A stretch of 29,795 nucleotides of DNA from the NCBI GenBank assembly GCA_036381125.1, contig DASVDK010000036.1, positions 1 through 29,795 on the forward strand. Reading direction: 5' to 3'. The notes below the pieces were generated by a model. The model did no database searches, was not told where the DNA came from, and worked only from the letters and a program-made list of their open reading frames with translations. A program made the translations under genes and the position numbers. Origin of the DNA: DASVDK01 sp036381125 [NCBI: Thermodesulfobacteriota bacterium]. Its GTDB lineage: Bacteria; DASVDK01. Positions 1 through 6,947 of this stretch are shown piece after piece; the first letter of the stretch is position 1, and every line of letters begins with the position of its first letter.

Positions 1-159
1 GCGTGGCGCGGAGGCCGCGTGGACAGGCTCCGTACGGCCGGCCATCGCCCGCCGGGCGCGACTTCGAGGCTCGAGGGCCGCGTCGAGGTGGTCGGAGACT
101 CGCGCGTCGCACGGGGGCGCACCGGGAGCCTGCCGAAACCCCCGTGATAGAAACGAAGC

Positions 160-1419
160 ATGACGTCTACGCGTGTGCGTTCGTCTCTGACGGAACTCTC
201 CGATGCCGACCTCCTCGCCCGGGTCGCCCGGCTCGCCGCGCAGGAGCGCGAGGCGACGGTCGCGCTGATTGCGCACCTCGCCGAGCTCGACGCCCGGCGC
301 CTCTACCTGGCCGAGGGGTACCCGTCGCTCTTCACCTACTGCACCCAGGTCCTCCACCTCTCCGAGCACGCCGCCTACGGGCGGATCGAGGCGGCGCGCG
401 CGGCGCGGCGGTTCCCGGTCCTGCTCGACCACCTTGCCGACGGCTCGATCACGCTCACGACCGTGACGCTCCTCGCGCCGCACCTCACGGTGGAGAATCA
501 TCGGGACCTGCTCGAACAGGCCCGGCACAGGAGCCGGCGGGAGGTCGAGGCGCTGGTGGCGGCGCTCCGCCCCCAGCCGCCCGTGCCGGCCTCGGTGCGC
601 CGGCTGCCGGCGCCGCGGACGGCGCCGGCCGCGCGCCCGTCACTGGCCGAGGCGGCGCGTGCCAGCGCACCCGGACCGGCCCCGGTCCTCTCCGCGGCGC
701 CGCCGCCTCCGGCCGAGGCGCCGCCGGTCAGCCCGCCCGCCCCGTACCCGGAGCTCTCGACGGCCGCGTCGGCGCCGGCGTCGACGTCACCCGTGCCGGC
801 CGTCGCCCCAACCCCGCCGGCGCCGGCCCCCGCTCCGACGCCCCCTCCACGGCCGCCGGTCGTGGCGCCGCTGGCGCCCGAACGCTACCGGGTCCAGTTC
901 ACCGCGAGCGCCGAGACGTACGCGAAGCTGCGGCAGGCGCAGGACCTCCTGCGCCACCAGATCCCCGACGGCGACGTGGGCCAGGTCCTCGACCGCGCCC
1001 TCACGGTGCTCGTCGATGCGCTCCTGAAGCAGAAGGTCGCCGTCACCAACCGGCCACGCCCGGGCCGGGGGCCCACGCCGGGCTCGCGGCACATCCCGGC
1101 GGCGGTGAGGCGAGCGGTGTGGGCGCGCGACGGCGGGCGGTGCGCCTTCGTGAGCCGGCAGGGGCGGCGGTGCGCCGAGCGGGGCTTTCTCGAGTTCCAC
1201 CACGTGCGGCCGTACGCCGACGGCGGCCCGGCGACGGTGGAGAACATCGAGCTGCGCTGCCGGGCGCACAACGGGTACGAGGCGGAGCGGGTCTTCGGCC
1301 CCCGAGGCTCGTCGCTCGTGCGGGAGCCCGTGGCCGTCTACGCCACGGCGTACCGGGCCCCGAGGCCCGTGCGAACTCGGTTCGAACCGAGTTGGACCTC
1401 GGCCGGGCAGCCGCCGTAG
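160..1419 (+). CDS. HNH endonuclease domain protein
   Basis: 419 aa. The C-terminal part (about residues 310-380) is a classic HNH nuclease fold: a WARDGGRC segment, a second Cys pair (C328, C338), the FHHVRPYADGG core with H347/H348, then N362 and the closing C367-x2-H370. The N-terminal 140 residues are a helical domain (ELSDADLLARVARL, GYPSLFTYC, HAAYGRIEAAR) that recurs with this HNH type in soil bacteria. Residues 140-240 form a long Pro/Ala-rich linker. Known family members carry a metal-dependent nicking or cutting domain, but the target of this subclass is not established and no methylase or other defence partner is adjacent. The ATG at 160 begins where family-like sequence starts; no clear Shine-Dalgarno precedes it. 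Its last codons contain a perfect 20-bp palindrome. The nuclease domain is confident; the role is unknown. Confidence 0.85.
   Translation: MTSTRVRSSLTELSDADLLARVARLAAQEREATVALIAHLAELDARRLYLAEGYPSLFTYCTQVLHLSEHAAYGRIEAARAARRFPVLLDHLADGSITLTTVTLLAPHLTVENHRDLLEQARHRSRREVEALVAALRPQPPVPASVRRLPAPRTAPAARPSLAEAARASAPGPAPVLSAAPPPPAEAPPVSPPAPYPELSTAASAPASTSPVPAVAPTPPAPAPAPTPPPRPPVVAPLAPERYRVQFTASAETYAKLRQAQDLLRHQIPDGDVGQVLDRALTVLVDALLKQKVAVTNRPRPGRGPTPGSRHIPAAVRRAVWARDGGRCAFVSRQGRRCAERGFLEFHHVRPYADGGPATVENIELRCRAHNGYEAERVFGPRGSSLVREPVAVYATAYRAPRPVRTRFEPSWTSAGQPP
1374..1393. repeat. Perfect 20-bp palindrome in 3' end of HNH gene
   Basis: AACTCGGTTCGAACCGAGTT equals its own reverse complement. It lies within the last codons of the HNH gene, 26 bp before the end of the stop codon, and is flanked by imperfect outer arms (GAGG at 1361, CCTC at 1397). 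It could be a dimeric protein site, a processing or termination stem, or coincidence. Confidence 0.7.
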
Positions 1420-1429
1420 ACCGCAGCCT

Positions 1430-1442
1430 GCCAACCGTTGGC
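1430..1442. terminator. Short hairpin after HNH gene
   Basis: GCCAAC, one central base, then GTTGGC form a 6-bp stem 11 bp after the HNH stop, in the convergent 237-bp gap before the SDR gene. There is no T-run, so a termination role is only suggested by position. I see nothing else in the rest of the gap (1443-1656). Confidence 0.25.
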
Positions 1443-1656
1443 GCGCGTCCGCTCAGCGGCCCGCCATCCGGGAAGTGGCTCCCCATGGCCGACCCTGGAG
1501 CCGCCGACCGGCTGGCGGCAGCGACAACTGCTCCGGCCGCCCCAGCGGACGGCAGCAGGGTCGTAGCACTGAGGCTCTGGACGCATCCAAGAGGCCCTGC
1601 GGGGGCGCGTCCGGCCACGCGAGTGCCCGTTTCCACGTCGGTGCTCGCGGCTGCCG

Positions 1657-2415
1657 CTACCCCCGTCCCACAAATGGCATCTTCGTCGCCATCACGGTCA
1701 TGAACTGCACGTTCGCGTCGAGCGGGAGGCTCGCCATGTAGAGGACCGCGCGGGCGACGTGGCCCACGTCCATGGTCGGCTCGACCGCCAGCTCGCCGTT
1801 GGCCTGCGGCACCCCGCTGGCCATCCGCGCCGTCATCTCGGTCGCCGCGTTGCCGATGTCGATCTGGCCGCTGGCGATGTCGTACTTGCGCCCGTCGAGC
1901 GAGGTGGACTTGGTGAGGCCGGTGATGGCGTGCTTGGTGGCGGTGTAGGGCGCGGAGTTGGGGCGGGGCGCATGCGCGGAGATGGAGCCGTTGTTGATGA
2001 TGCGGCCGCCGCGCGGGACCTGGCTCTTCATGATGCGGAACGCCTCCTGCGTGCAGAGGAAGGCGCCGGTCAGGTTGGTGTCGACGACCGCCTTCCACTG
2101 CTCGACGGTGAGGTCCTCGAGCGGGACCGGCGGCGCGCCGATGCCGGCGTTGTTGAAGAGCAGGTCGAGCCGGCCGAAGGCCTCGCGGGTCCGGTCGAAG
2201 AGCGCGCGGACCGATGCCGGATCGCTCACGTCCGTCGGCACGACCAGGGCGCGGGCGCCGGCCGGTCCGGCGTCCCGCACGGCCTGCTGGAGCGGCTCCA
2301 CGCGGCGCCCGGCGAGCACGACCCGGTACCCGGCGTCGAGCAGGGCGAGCGCCACGGCCTTGCCGATGCCGGTCCCGGCGCCGGTCACGACGGCGATCCT
2401 GTCGGCTGGGCTCAT
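1657..2415 (-). CDS. SDR family NAD(P)-dependent oxidoreductase
   Basis: 252 aa, the usual size for a classical short-chain dehydrogenase/reductase. The Rossmann motif TGAGTGIG is at 11-18, NNAG at 88-91, and the catalytic tetrad is visible as N114 (TNLTG), S144 (NNGSIS), Y157 and K161 (YTATK). It should be an NAD(P)(H)-dependent soluble oxidoreductase of hydroxy or keto groups. The sequence after residue 180 ([17 protein letters not shown]) is the variable substrate loop and does not reveal the substrate. It starts 9 bp after the cupin stop, so the two are probably co-transcribed from the promoter at 2943-2971. The ATG at 2415 sits directly before the Rossmann strand; its Shine-Dalgarno (GGGG) is weak. 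Family is near certain, substrate unknown. Confidence 0.93.
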   Translation of the reverse strand: MSPADRIAVVTGAGTGIGKAVALALLDAGYRVVLAGRRVEPLQQAVRDAGPAGARALVVPTDVSDPASVRALFDRTREAFGRLDLLFNNAGIGAPPVPLEDLTVEQWKAVVDTNLTGAFLCTQEAFRIMKSQVPRGGRIINNGSISAHAPRPNSAPYTATKHAITGLTKSTSLDGRKYDIASGQIDIGNAATEMTARMASGVPQANGELAVEPTMDVGHVARAVLYMASLPLDANVQFMTVMATKMPFVGRG

Positions 2416-2424
2416 GCCCCGATC

Positions 2425-2910
2425 TTACACGAGGGCCGCGGCATCGGGCCAGCGCGCGCAGAGGCGCGCCCGGCTCTCGGGGTCGTCCGCGAGGAGGGCG
2501 AAGTCGGCGAACTCGAAGCCGGGCCCGACGGTGCAGCCGGCAAGCGCGTAGTCGCCGAGCGGCCGGGCCGCCTGCCAGACGCCGGCCGGCACGACCTGGA
2601 CGGGCGCCTCGCCCGGCGACGCGCGCCCGAGACGGACGCGCGTGAGCGCGCTGCCGTCGGGCGCCGCGAGCCAGAGTTCCAGGCCGTCGCCCTCGTAGAG
2701 GTGCCAGACCTCGTCCGACGCGACGCGATGCCAGCGGCTCCGCTCGCCTGCGCGCAGCAGGTAGTAGATGGTCGTGAGGGCCGACCGCGCACCGCGGCCG
2801 TCCCCGTGCTCGACCAGGCCGGCCGAGCGGAAGACCTCCCGGTAGTGCCCGCCCTCGGGATGCGGCACGAGGCGGAGCGCCTCGATCAGCTCGGCTGCCC
2901 GATCCGGCAC
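2425..2910 (-). CDS. Cupin domain-containing protein (DUF985 / Cupin_5 type)
   Basis: 161 aa from a GTG start, preceded by a purine-rich GGAGGGGAGGGGG ribosome site. The N-terminal signature PHPEGGHYREVF (16-27) and the segment SRWHRVASDEVWHLYEGD (58-75) are diagnostic of the DUF985 cupin family. H61, E67 and H70 are placed like cupin metal ligands. Members are small beta-barrel proteins, and no single reaction is established for the family; some are sugar-binding or epimerase-like. The gene is first in a two-gene unit with the SDR oxidoreductase. A candidate sigma70-type promoter lies 33-61 bp upstream. The family call is confident, the biochemical role is open. Confidence 0.88.
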   Translation of the reverse strand: MPDRAAELIEALRLVPHPEGGHYREVFRSAGLVEHGDGRGARSALTTIYYLLRAGERSRWHRVASDEVWHLYEGDGLELWLAAPDGSALTRVRLGRASPGEAPVQVVPAGVWQAARPLGDYALAGCTVGPGFEFADFALLADDPESRARLCARWPDAAALV

Positions 2911-2942
2911 GGTCCCCCTCCCCTCCGGACGCCAGGGACGTC

Positions 2943-2971
2943 AGCGTAGTCGAGGCGCGCGGGCCGGGCAA
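2943..2971 (-). promoter_or_regulatory. Candidate promoter for cupin-SDR unit
   Basis: On the minus strand TTGCCC (2971-2966) and TACGCT (2948-2943) are separated by exactly 17 bp, with the GTG start 33 bp further on. The hexamers match the consensus only partly (4/6 and 3/6). Confidence 0.35.
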
Positions 2972-2990
2972 CGGGACCGGGAGGCCGGCG

Positions 2991-4436
2991 TCAGCGCATC
3001 GACGCGGCCATCACCGGCTCGGCCCTGGGCGGCCCGAAGGCGCCGGTCGCGATCAGCGCCTCGAGGAGCCCCTCCGCCTCCTCGTAGCCGTCCGCCTCGA
3101 CGTTCCAGAAGACGAGGTGCGCGTCGCGGCCCGCCCGGTCGAGGACGAAGTAGCGGAGCGAGATCGCCTCGACGCCGTCCCCGGTGGTGAAGCGGGTGTG
3201 GGCCCGGAGCGCGTCGAGCTGGCCGAGCCGCACCGGCTCGGGCGGCGGCTGCCCCTCGGCGCGGCGCTCGGCGTCGAGGTTCCGCGCGAAGGTCTCGAAG
3301 CTGGCCCCGCGCGCCAGCGGCTCGGCGAGGACGCTGACGGCCCAGTCCTCCTCGCTCACCCACTCCGACCGCGCGAGCGGCTCGTCCGCGAAGCGGTGCC
3401 AGGTCGCCCGCTCGAACCGCCCCTGCCACCCGTCGTGGGCGAACACGAGGTCGTGGTCGATCGGGTTCGTCGCGAGGCCCTGCACGGCCGGCAGGGCGAG
3501 GACGGCCGCGAGCGAGGCCACCGCGCCCGCGATGCCGAAGCGGCGCCAGGAGGTCGCGGCGGCCTCGCCGACCGGCTTGGTCCGGTGGACCAGGACGCGC
3601 GCGAGGTGGACGCTCTCGCTCTTGGTCAGCACGAAGAAGACGACGCCGAGCCCGAGCGCCGAGAGCATCTCGGCCGGCGTCGACGCCTCGGCCACGGCGT
3701 TGACGACGAGGCCGAAGAGGAAGAGTTCGCCCAGGAGGTCGAGCGTGCCGAGCACCGGGTGGCCGGCGTAGTAGAGGCCGGCCCCCGGGAAGGCGAGCGA
3801 GAGCCAGGTCGCCGTCGCCCTGGACCTGAACGCGGTCCCGCAGCCGTCGCAGCCGCGCGCCTTCGCGTCGATCGGCGCGCGGCACTCGGGGCAGTGCCAG
3901 GTCGGCCAGGCCGTGGGCGAAAGGGCCGGCACGCCGAGGAGCCGCTCGGCGATGCGCGGCGCGAGGAGCGCCAGGACCTTCCGGTCGCCCCGGACCGGCA
4001 GCTTCCAGCGGTGCGTCCGGCCGGCGTGAGACTTGACGACGAGGCCGCGCCAACCGACGCTGACCGACTTCGCCTCGCCCCACGCGAAGCTGCGCGTCCG
4101 CGTGGAGAGCCGCTTGCCGTTGTGGTCGAGCATCAGCTCGAGGATCCGCCGATCGGTGAGGACGAGCGCGACGGTGTGGTAGGCGTAGACGAGGTACCCG
4201 AAGCCGAGCTGGTCGATGACGGGCGGGATCTGGTGGGCGCGCGCCAGGTAGAGGACCTGCTCGCCCGGCTCGAGCAGCGCGTCGACGCGCCGGGCGACCA
4301 CGTCGCGCAGCGCCGCCGTGCGGGCCATCTGGCGCCTCGAGAGGTAGCGGCGCGCGCCGGGGAACAGCTCGTCCGGGCCGGCGGGGATCGCGTCCTCGGC
4401 CGCGAGCGGCCCGAGGCGATGTGGATCGATCTGCAT
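2991..4436 (-). CDS. PH-like / zinc-ribbon / multi-pass membrane protein, uncharacterised
   Basis: 481 aa. Four parts can be read. A charged N-terminus is followed by a PH-like segment (about 55-165: GEQVLYLARAHQ, VALVLTDRRILEL, VSVGWRGLVVKS), resembling bacterial PH domains that often sit at membranes. A zinc ribbon CxxC-x10-CxxC uses C182, C185, C196 and C199. Hydrophobic segments lie at about 210-250, 255-272 and 300-322, the first beginning with the LAFPGAGLYYAGHP turn seen in TM2-like proteins. A soluble, acidic C-terminal domain (about 325-481) follows. I chose ATG 4436 because a strong GAGGGAGGGG ribosome site precedes it; the longer reading upstream overlaps the 104-aa gene and is low-complexity. 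It is last in a three-gene operon of unknown proteins. Function unknown; membrane sensing or scaffolding is plausible but unproven. Confidence 0.8.
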   Translation of the reverse strand: MQIDPHRLGPLAAEDAIPAGPDELFPGARRYLSRRQMARTAALRDVVARRVDALLEPGEQVLYLARAHQIPPVIDQLGFGYLVYAYHTVALVLTDRRILELMLDHNGKRLSTRTRSFAWGEAKSVSVGWRGLVVKSHAGRTHRWKLPVRGDRKVLALLAPRIAERLLGVPALSPTAWPTWHCPECRAPIDAKARGCDGCGTAFRSRATATWLSLAFPGAGLYYAGHPVLGTLDLLGELFLFGLVVNAVAEASTPAEMLSALGLGVVFFVLTKSESVHLARVLVHRTKPVGEAAATSWRRFGIAGAVASLAAVLALPAVQGLATNPIDHDLVFAHDGWQGRFERATWHRFADEPLARSEWVSEEDWAVSVLAEPLARGASFETFARNLDAERRAEGQPPPEPVRLGQLDALRAHTRFTTGDGVEAISLRYFVLDRAGRDAHLVFWNVEADGYEEAEGLLEALIATGAFGPPRAEPVMAASMR

Positions 4437-4458
4437 GGGCCCCTCCCTCACGCCGCCG

Positions 4459-4773
4459 CTAGCGGCCGGCGTGGACGACGACCGCGGCCGCCTCCCGCAC
4501 GTACGGGATGCCGGCGGCGGCAAGCAGCGACTCGACCTCGGCGGAGCGGTCGCGTACCCGCCCCTCGCGCCGGTCGACGACGAAGAGCGGTACGCGCACC
4601 CACTCGACCGACTCGAGGGGGGCCGTCTCGTCGCCGACGGCCAGGTCGCCCCCCCGGACGACGACGCGGACCCGCGGGGCGAGCGGCCGCGCCTCGGCAC
4701 GCAGCTTGACCTCGGGCGCGAGACCGAGCCGCCGGGTGAAGGCGAAGAGCTCCCGCCAGCGCGACTCGCTCAC
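4459..4773 (-). CDS. Small uncharacterised protein (104 aa)
   Basis: I place the start at the GTG at 4773, 11 bp after the stop of the upstream 618-aa gene, giving SESRWRELFAFTRRLGLAP after the first residue. The same frame stays open far upstream, but there it is only antiparallel shadow of larger genes. The product is soluble and mixed alpha/beta: an N-terminal helix, strands RVRVVVRGGDLAVGD and VEWVRVPLFVVDRREGRV, and a final helix-strand (VESLLAAAGIPYV). I do not recognise the family. It sits between two uncharacterised genes with 11- and 22-bp gaps, so it probably acts with them. Confidence 0.65.
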   Translation of the reverse strand: MSESRWRELFAFTRRLGLAPEVKLRAEARPLAPRVRVVVRGGDLAVGDETAPLESVEWVRVPLFVVDRREGRVRDRSAEVESLLAAAGIPYVREAAAVVVHAGR

Positions 4774-4784
4774 CGCGCGTCCCC

Positions 4785-6641
4785 TCACGCCACCGCGGCG
4801 TGGACGGCACCGCCGGCGGCGACGAGGCCGGCCTCCACGCGCTCGTCGAACTCCTTCTCCAGCTCCTCGACGTGGAAGCGGTCGAGACCCGAGTTCTGGA
4901 TGAAGTCCTCCCGGAGCCGGGCGTCGCCCGTCCTGCGGATCTCGGGGAGGAGGCTGTTCACGTAGAACGCCTCCTTCTGGATGTTGAGCACCACCTGCCG
5001 GAAGAGCCCCTCCGGGATCTCGCAGGCGATGAGCCCCTTCGACGACAGCTCCTCGGAGAGGATCCGGCGGAGCGCGTCCTGCTCGACCTTGTTGGTCAGC
5101 TCCGAGTAGAAGGTCTTGATGCGGTCCTTGAGGTGGGTGTGGACGAGCCGGTAGAGGGCCGCCTCGTCCTGGATGGCGAGGAGGTCGGCGGCGATGTCGC
5201 GCACCGAGGCGTTGCCGTCCTCGATGGCGACGAGCCCCGCGGCGATCGTCTCCACCTTGCGCCGGCCGAACGCCGTGAGGTAGGTGTTGCGGCGGACCGG
5301 CTCGATGAACAGCTCCTCGAAGAGCCCCTTCTTGACCTCGTCGAAGACCTTCTTGTTGTGCAGGAGGCTGCGGAGCTTCTCCTCGGGGTGGTCCCACGCC
5401 TCCATGAAGGCGAGCTGGTTGACGGTGGAGGCGGTCGTGTCGTAGCGGTCGAAGTAGGTGATGATCGAGGAGAAGTTCTCGAGGATCACCGAGGCGTCGG
5501 CCTGGACCGCGTGCTCGTCGCACACCCGGCCGATCTCGAGGAGGATCGCCTCGAACGCGAGGTCGCGGTGCGCCACGCTCTTGGCCTTCGCCCGCAGGAG
5601 CTTGACCAGGTCCTCCTTGGTGATCGCGTCGAGCAGCTCGGGCTGCGCGAGGAAGAGCCCCTCGAAGATCGCGCGGGTCTCCCGGATGTACTCCGGCTCG
5701 TCGGTCTCGACGAGCTTCTTGTCCTTGAGGAGCCGCTCGTCGAGGGTGTCGAAGAGGGTCGTCGGGATGTTGTTCCGGACCGACAGCGTCCGAAGCCGCG
5801 TCAGGCGCGCGATCTCCGAGAGGTTGATCTCGTTGTTGCGCCCGGCGGCGATCAGGATCTCCTTGTACTCGTCGATGATCCGCTTGTTGTCCGGGTGCTT
5901 GTGCATGACGTCGATCTTCACGCGCTCCTGGGCGTACTGCCCGATCCCGAAGCGCGCGGCGAGCGCGGCGAGCTGCTCGCGGTCGGCGTCGCTGATCGAC
6001 TTCTCGGCCTCGTAGGCGCGGCGGAAGGCCTCGTAGTACTCCTCGTGCTGGCGGTTCACGAGCCTGAAGAGGAAGAGGGCCGAGCCGGGCTCGCGCAGCG
6101 CCTCGAGGAGTTCCTTCACGAGGAGGTCGTCGTCGGCGCGGCCGGTGCTCACGTGGGCCACGTTCCGGGAGCGCTTGAGCGTCTTGCCGAGCCGGCGGAC
6201 CAGGTCCTCCTGCCGTGCGCGCACGCTCCCCTTGTGGTCGGACTGGACGAAGAAGTAGTAGTTCGTGACGGCGTGGCCGTCGAGGAAGATCCGCTCGTAG
6301 CGGTCGAAGCCGTCGGTGTTGTCGGTGAACTTGACCGAGCCGTCGGCCTCGATGGCGCCGTACATGACGAGCCGGTTGACGACGTCGGGCTTGACGAGGT
6401 CCTCGATCGGCTGGTCGACGCCGAACATGTACTCGCAGAAGCTCCCGCCGACGCCGCGGTGCACGATGCCCCTGGGCGTGAGCCGGAACTCGTTGCCGGC
6501 CGAGAAGAAGCGATCGACCGGCTCGCCGTCCTCCTCGGTCGACTCGTAGTAGTAGCGCTGGTTGATCTTCGCGCCGGCGATGGTGGCGAAGAACTCGACG
6601 GTCGGCGAGACCTTTCCGTGGAGCCGGATGCTCTCGATCAT
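4785..6641 (-). CDS. Conserved uncharacterised protein (618 aa), possibly TIGR04442-like
   Basis: From ATG 6641 the protein starts MIESIRLHGKVSPTVEFFAT; the longer reading to 6716 adds a Pro/Arg-rich stretch that looks non-coding. No signal peptide or membrane segment is visible. The N-terminal third is beta-rich and aromatic (KINQRYYYES, YERIFLDGHAVTNYYFFVQS). The rest is predominantly charged helix with segments such as LNIQKEAFYVNSLLPEI. Compared with its neighbours it is rich in Lys, Asn and Tyr, consistent with strong protein-level constraint. From memory the overall organisation resembles the uncharacterised TIGR04442 family of delta-proteobacteria-like organisms; I could not check this. 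It is first in a three-gene operon with the 104-aa and PH/zinc-ribbon genes. No enzymatic motif stands out. Confidence 0.75.
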   Translation of the reverse strand: MIESIRLHGKVSPTVEFFATIAGAKINQRYYYESTEEDGEPVDRFFSAGNEFRLTPRGIVHRGVGGSFCEYMFGVDQPIEDLVKPDVVNRLVMYGAIEADGSVKFTDNTDGFDRYERIFLDGHAVTNYYFFVQSDHKGSVRARQEDLVRRLGKTLKRSRNVAHVSTGRADDDLLVKELLEALREPGSALFLFRLVNRQHEEYYEAFRRAYEAEKSISDADREQLAALAARFGIGQYAQERVKIDVMHKHPDNKRIIDEYKEILIAAGRNNEINLSEIARLTRLRTLSVRNNIPTTLFDTLDERLLKDKKLVETDEPEYIRETRAIFEGLFLAQPELLDAITKEDLVKLLRAKAKSVAHRDLAFEAILLEIGRVCDEHAVQADASVILENFSSIITYFDRYDTTASTVNQLAFMEAWDHPEEKLRSLLHNKKVFDEVKKGLFEELFIEPVRRNTYLTAFGRRKVETIAAGLVAIEDGNASVRDIAADLLAIQDEAALYRLVHTHLKDRIKTFYSELTNKVEQDALRRILSEELSSKGLIACEIPEGLFRQVVLNIQKEAFYVNSLLPEIRRTGDARLREDFIQNSGLDRFHVEELEKEFDERVEAGLVAAGGAVHAAVA

Positions 6642-6947
6642 CGCTCGGCGATGTCTCCCCTTCCGGACAGGACGCGTCACGCGGGGGCGTGCAGGATCCG
6701 TGCCCCCAGCGCTCACCCGGATTCGAAGGCAACCCCGCGGCGCTGCGGCACAATCCGGCGCCGGACCCGCGTCCCGCCGGCACTCCGGGCGGCGCGGTGA
6801 CGATCTTCGTCACCGGGGTGACCGAATGCGCGCGCGCCTCGGCGAGGCGGTAGATCGCGTCGCGCAGCCAGCAACGGGCCGGGTCGCGATCGGAGAAGGG
6901 CTGTCGTCGGGGGACGAGCTGGAGGCCGTGATGGACGTCGCTGGCCG
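6642..6947. other. 306-bp intergenic region between two minus-strand genes
   Basis: It separates the gamma-glutamyltransferase-family gene (stop at 6948) from the 618-aa gene (start 6641). It holds one clear hairpin (6796-6814). A 41-codon plus-strand reading (6826-6951) lacks a ribosome site and is not called. I found no convincing promoter hexamers, although one for the 618-aa operon should lie here. Confidence 0.5.
6796..6814. other. 8-bp inverted repeat with 3-nt loop
   Basis: GGTGACGA and TCGTCACC flank TCT. It is 134 bp downstream of the minus-strand gamma-glutamyltransferase gene and 155 bp upstream of the next minus-strand start, so it could be a terminator stem without a T-run or an operator-like dyad. 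Confidence 0.4.

Noticed and set aside
1374-1393. tRNA T-arm, because GGTTCGAACC resembles a T-loop
   Set aside because: No acceptor, D or anticodon arms can be formed from the flanks; the site is inside a coding sequence.
3-1703. 566-codon plus-strand frame overlapping the HNH gene
   Set aside because: Low-complexity Arg/Gly/Pro/Ala composition; the HNH protein in the other frame has clear domain motifs. It is a GC-driven shadow.
1043-2971. 642-codon minus-strand frame across the SDR and cupin genes
   Set aside because: Arg/Ala/Gly-rich translation without motifs, running through two well-supported genes on the same strand in another frame.
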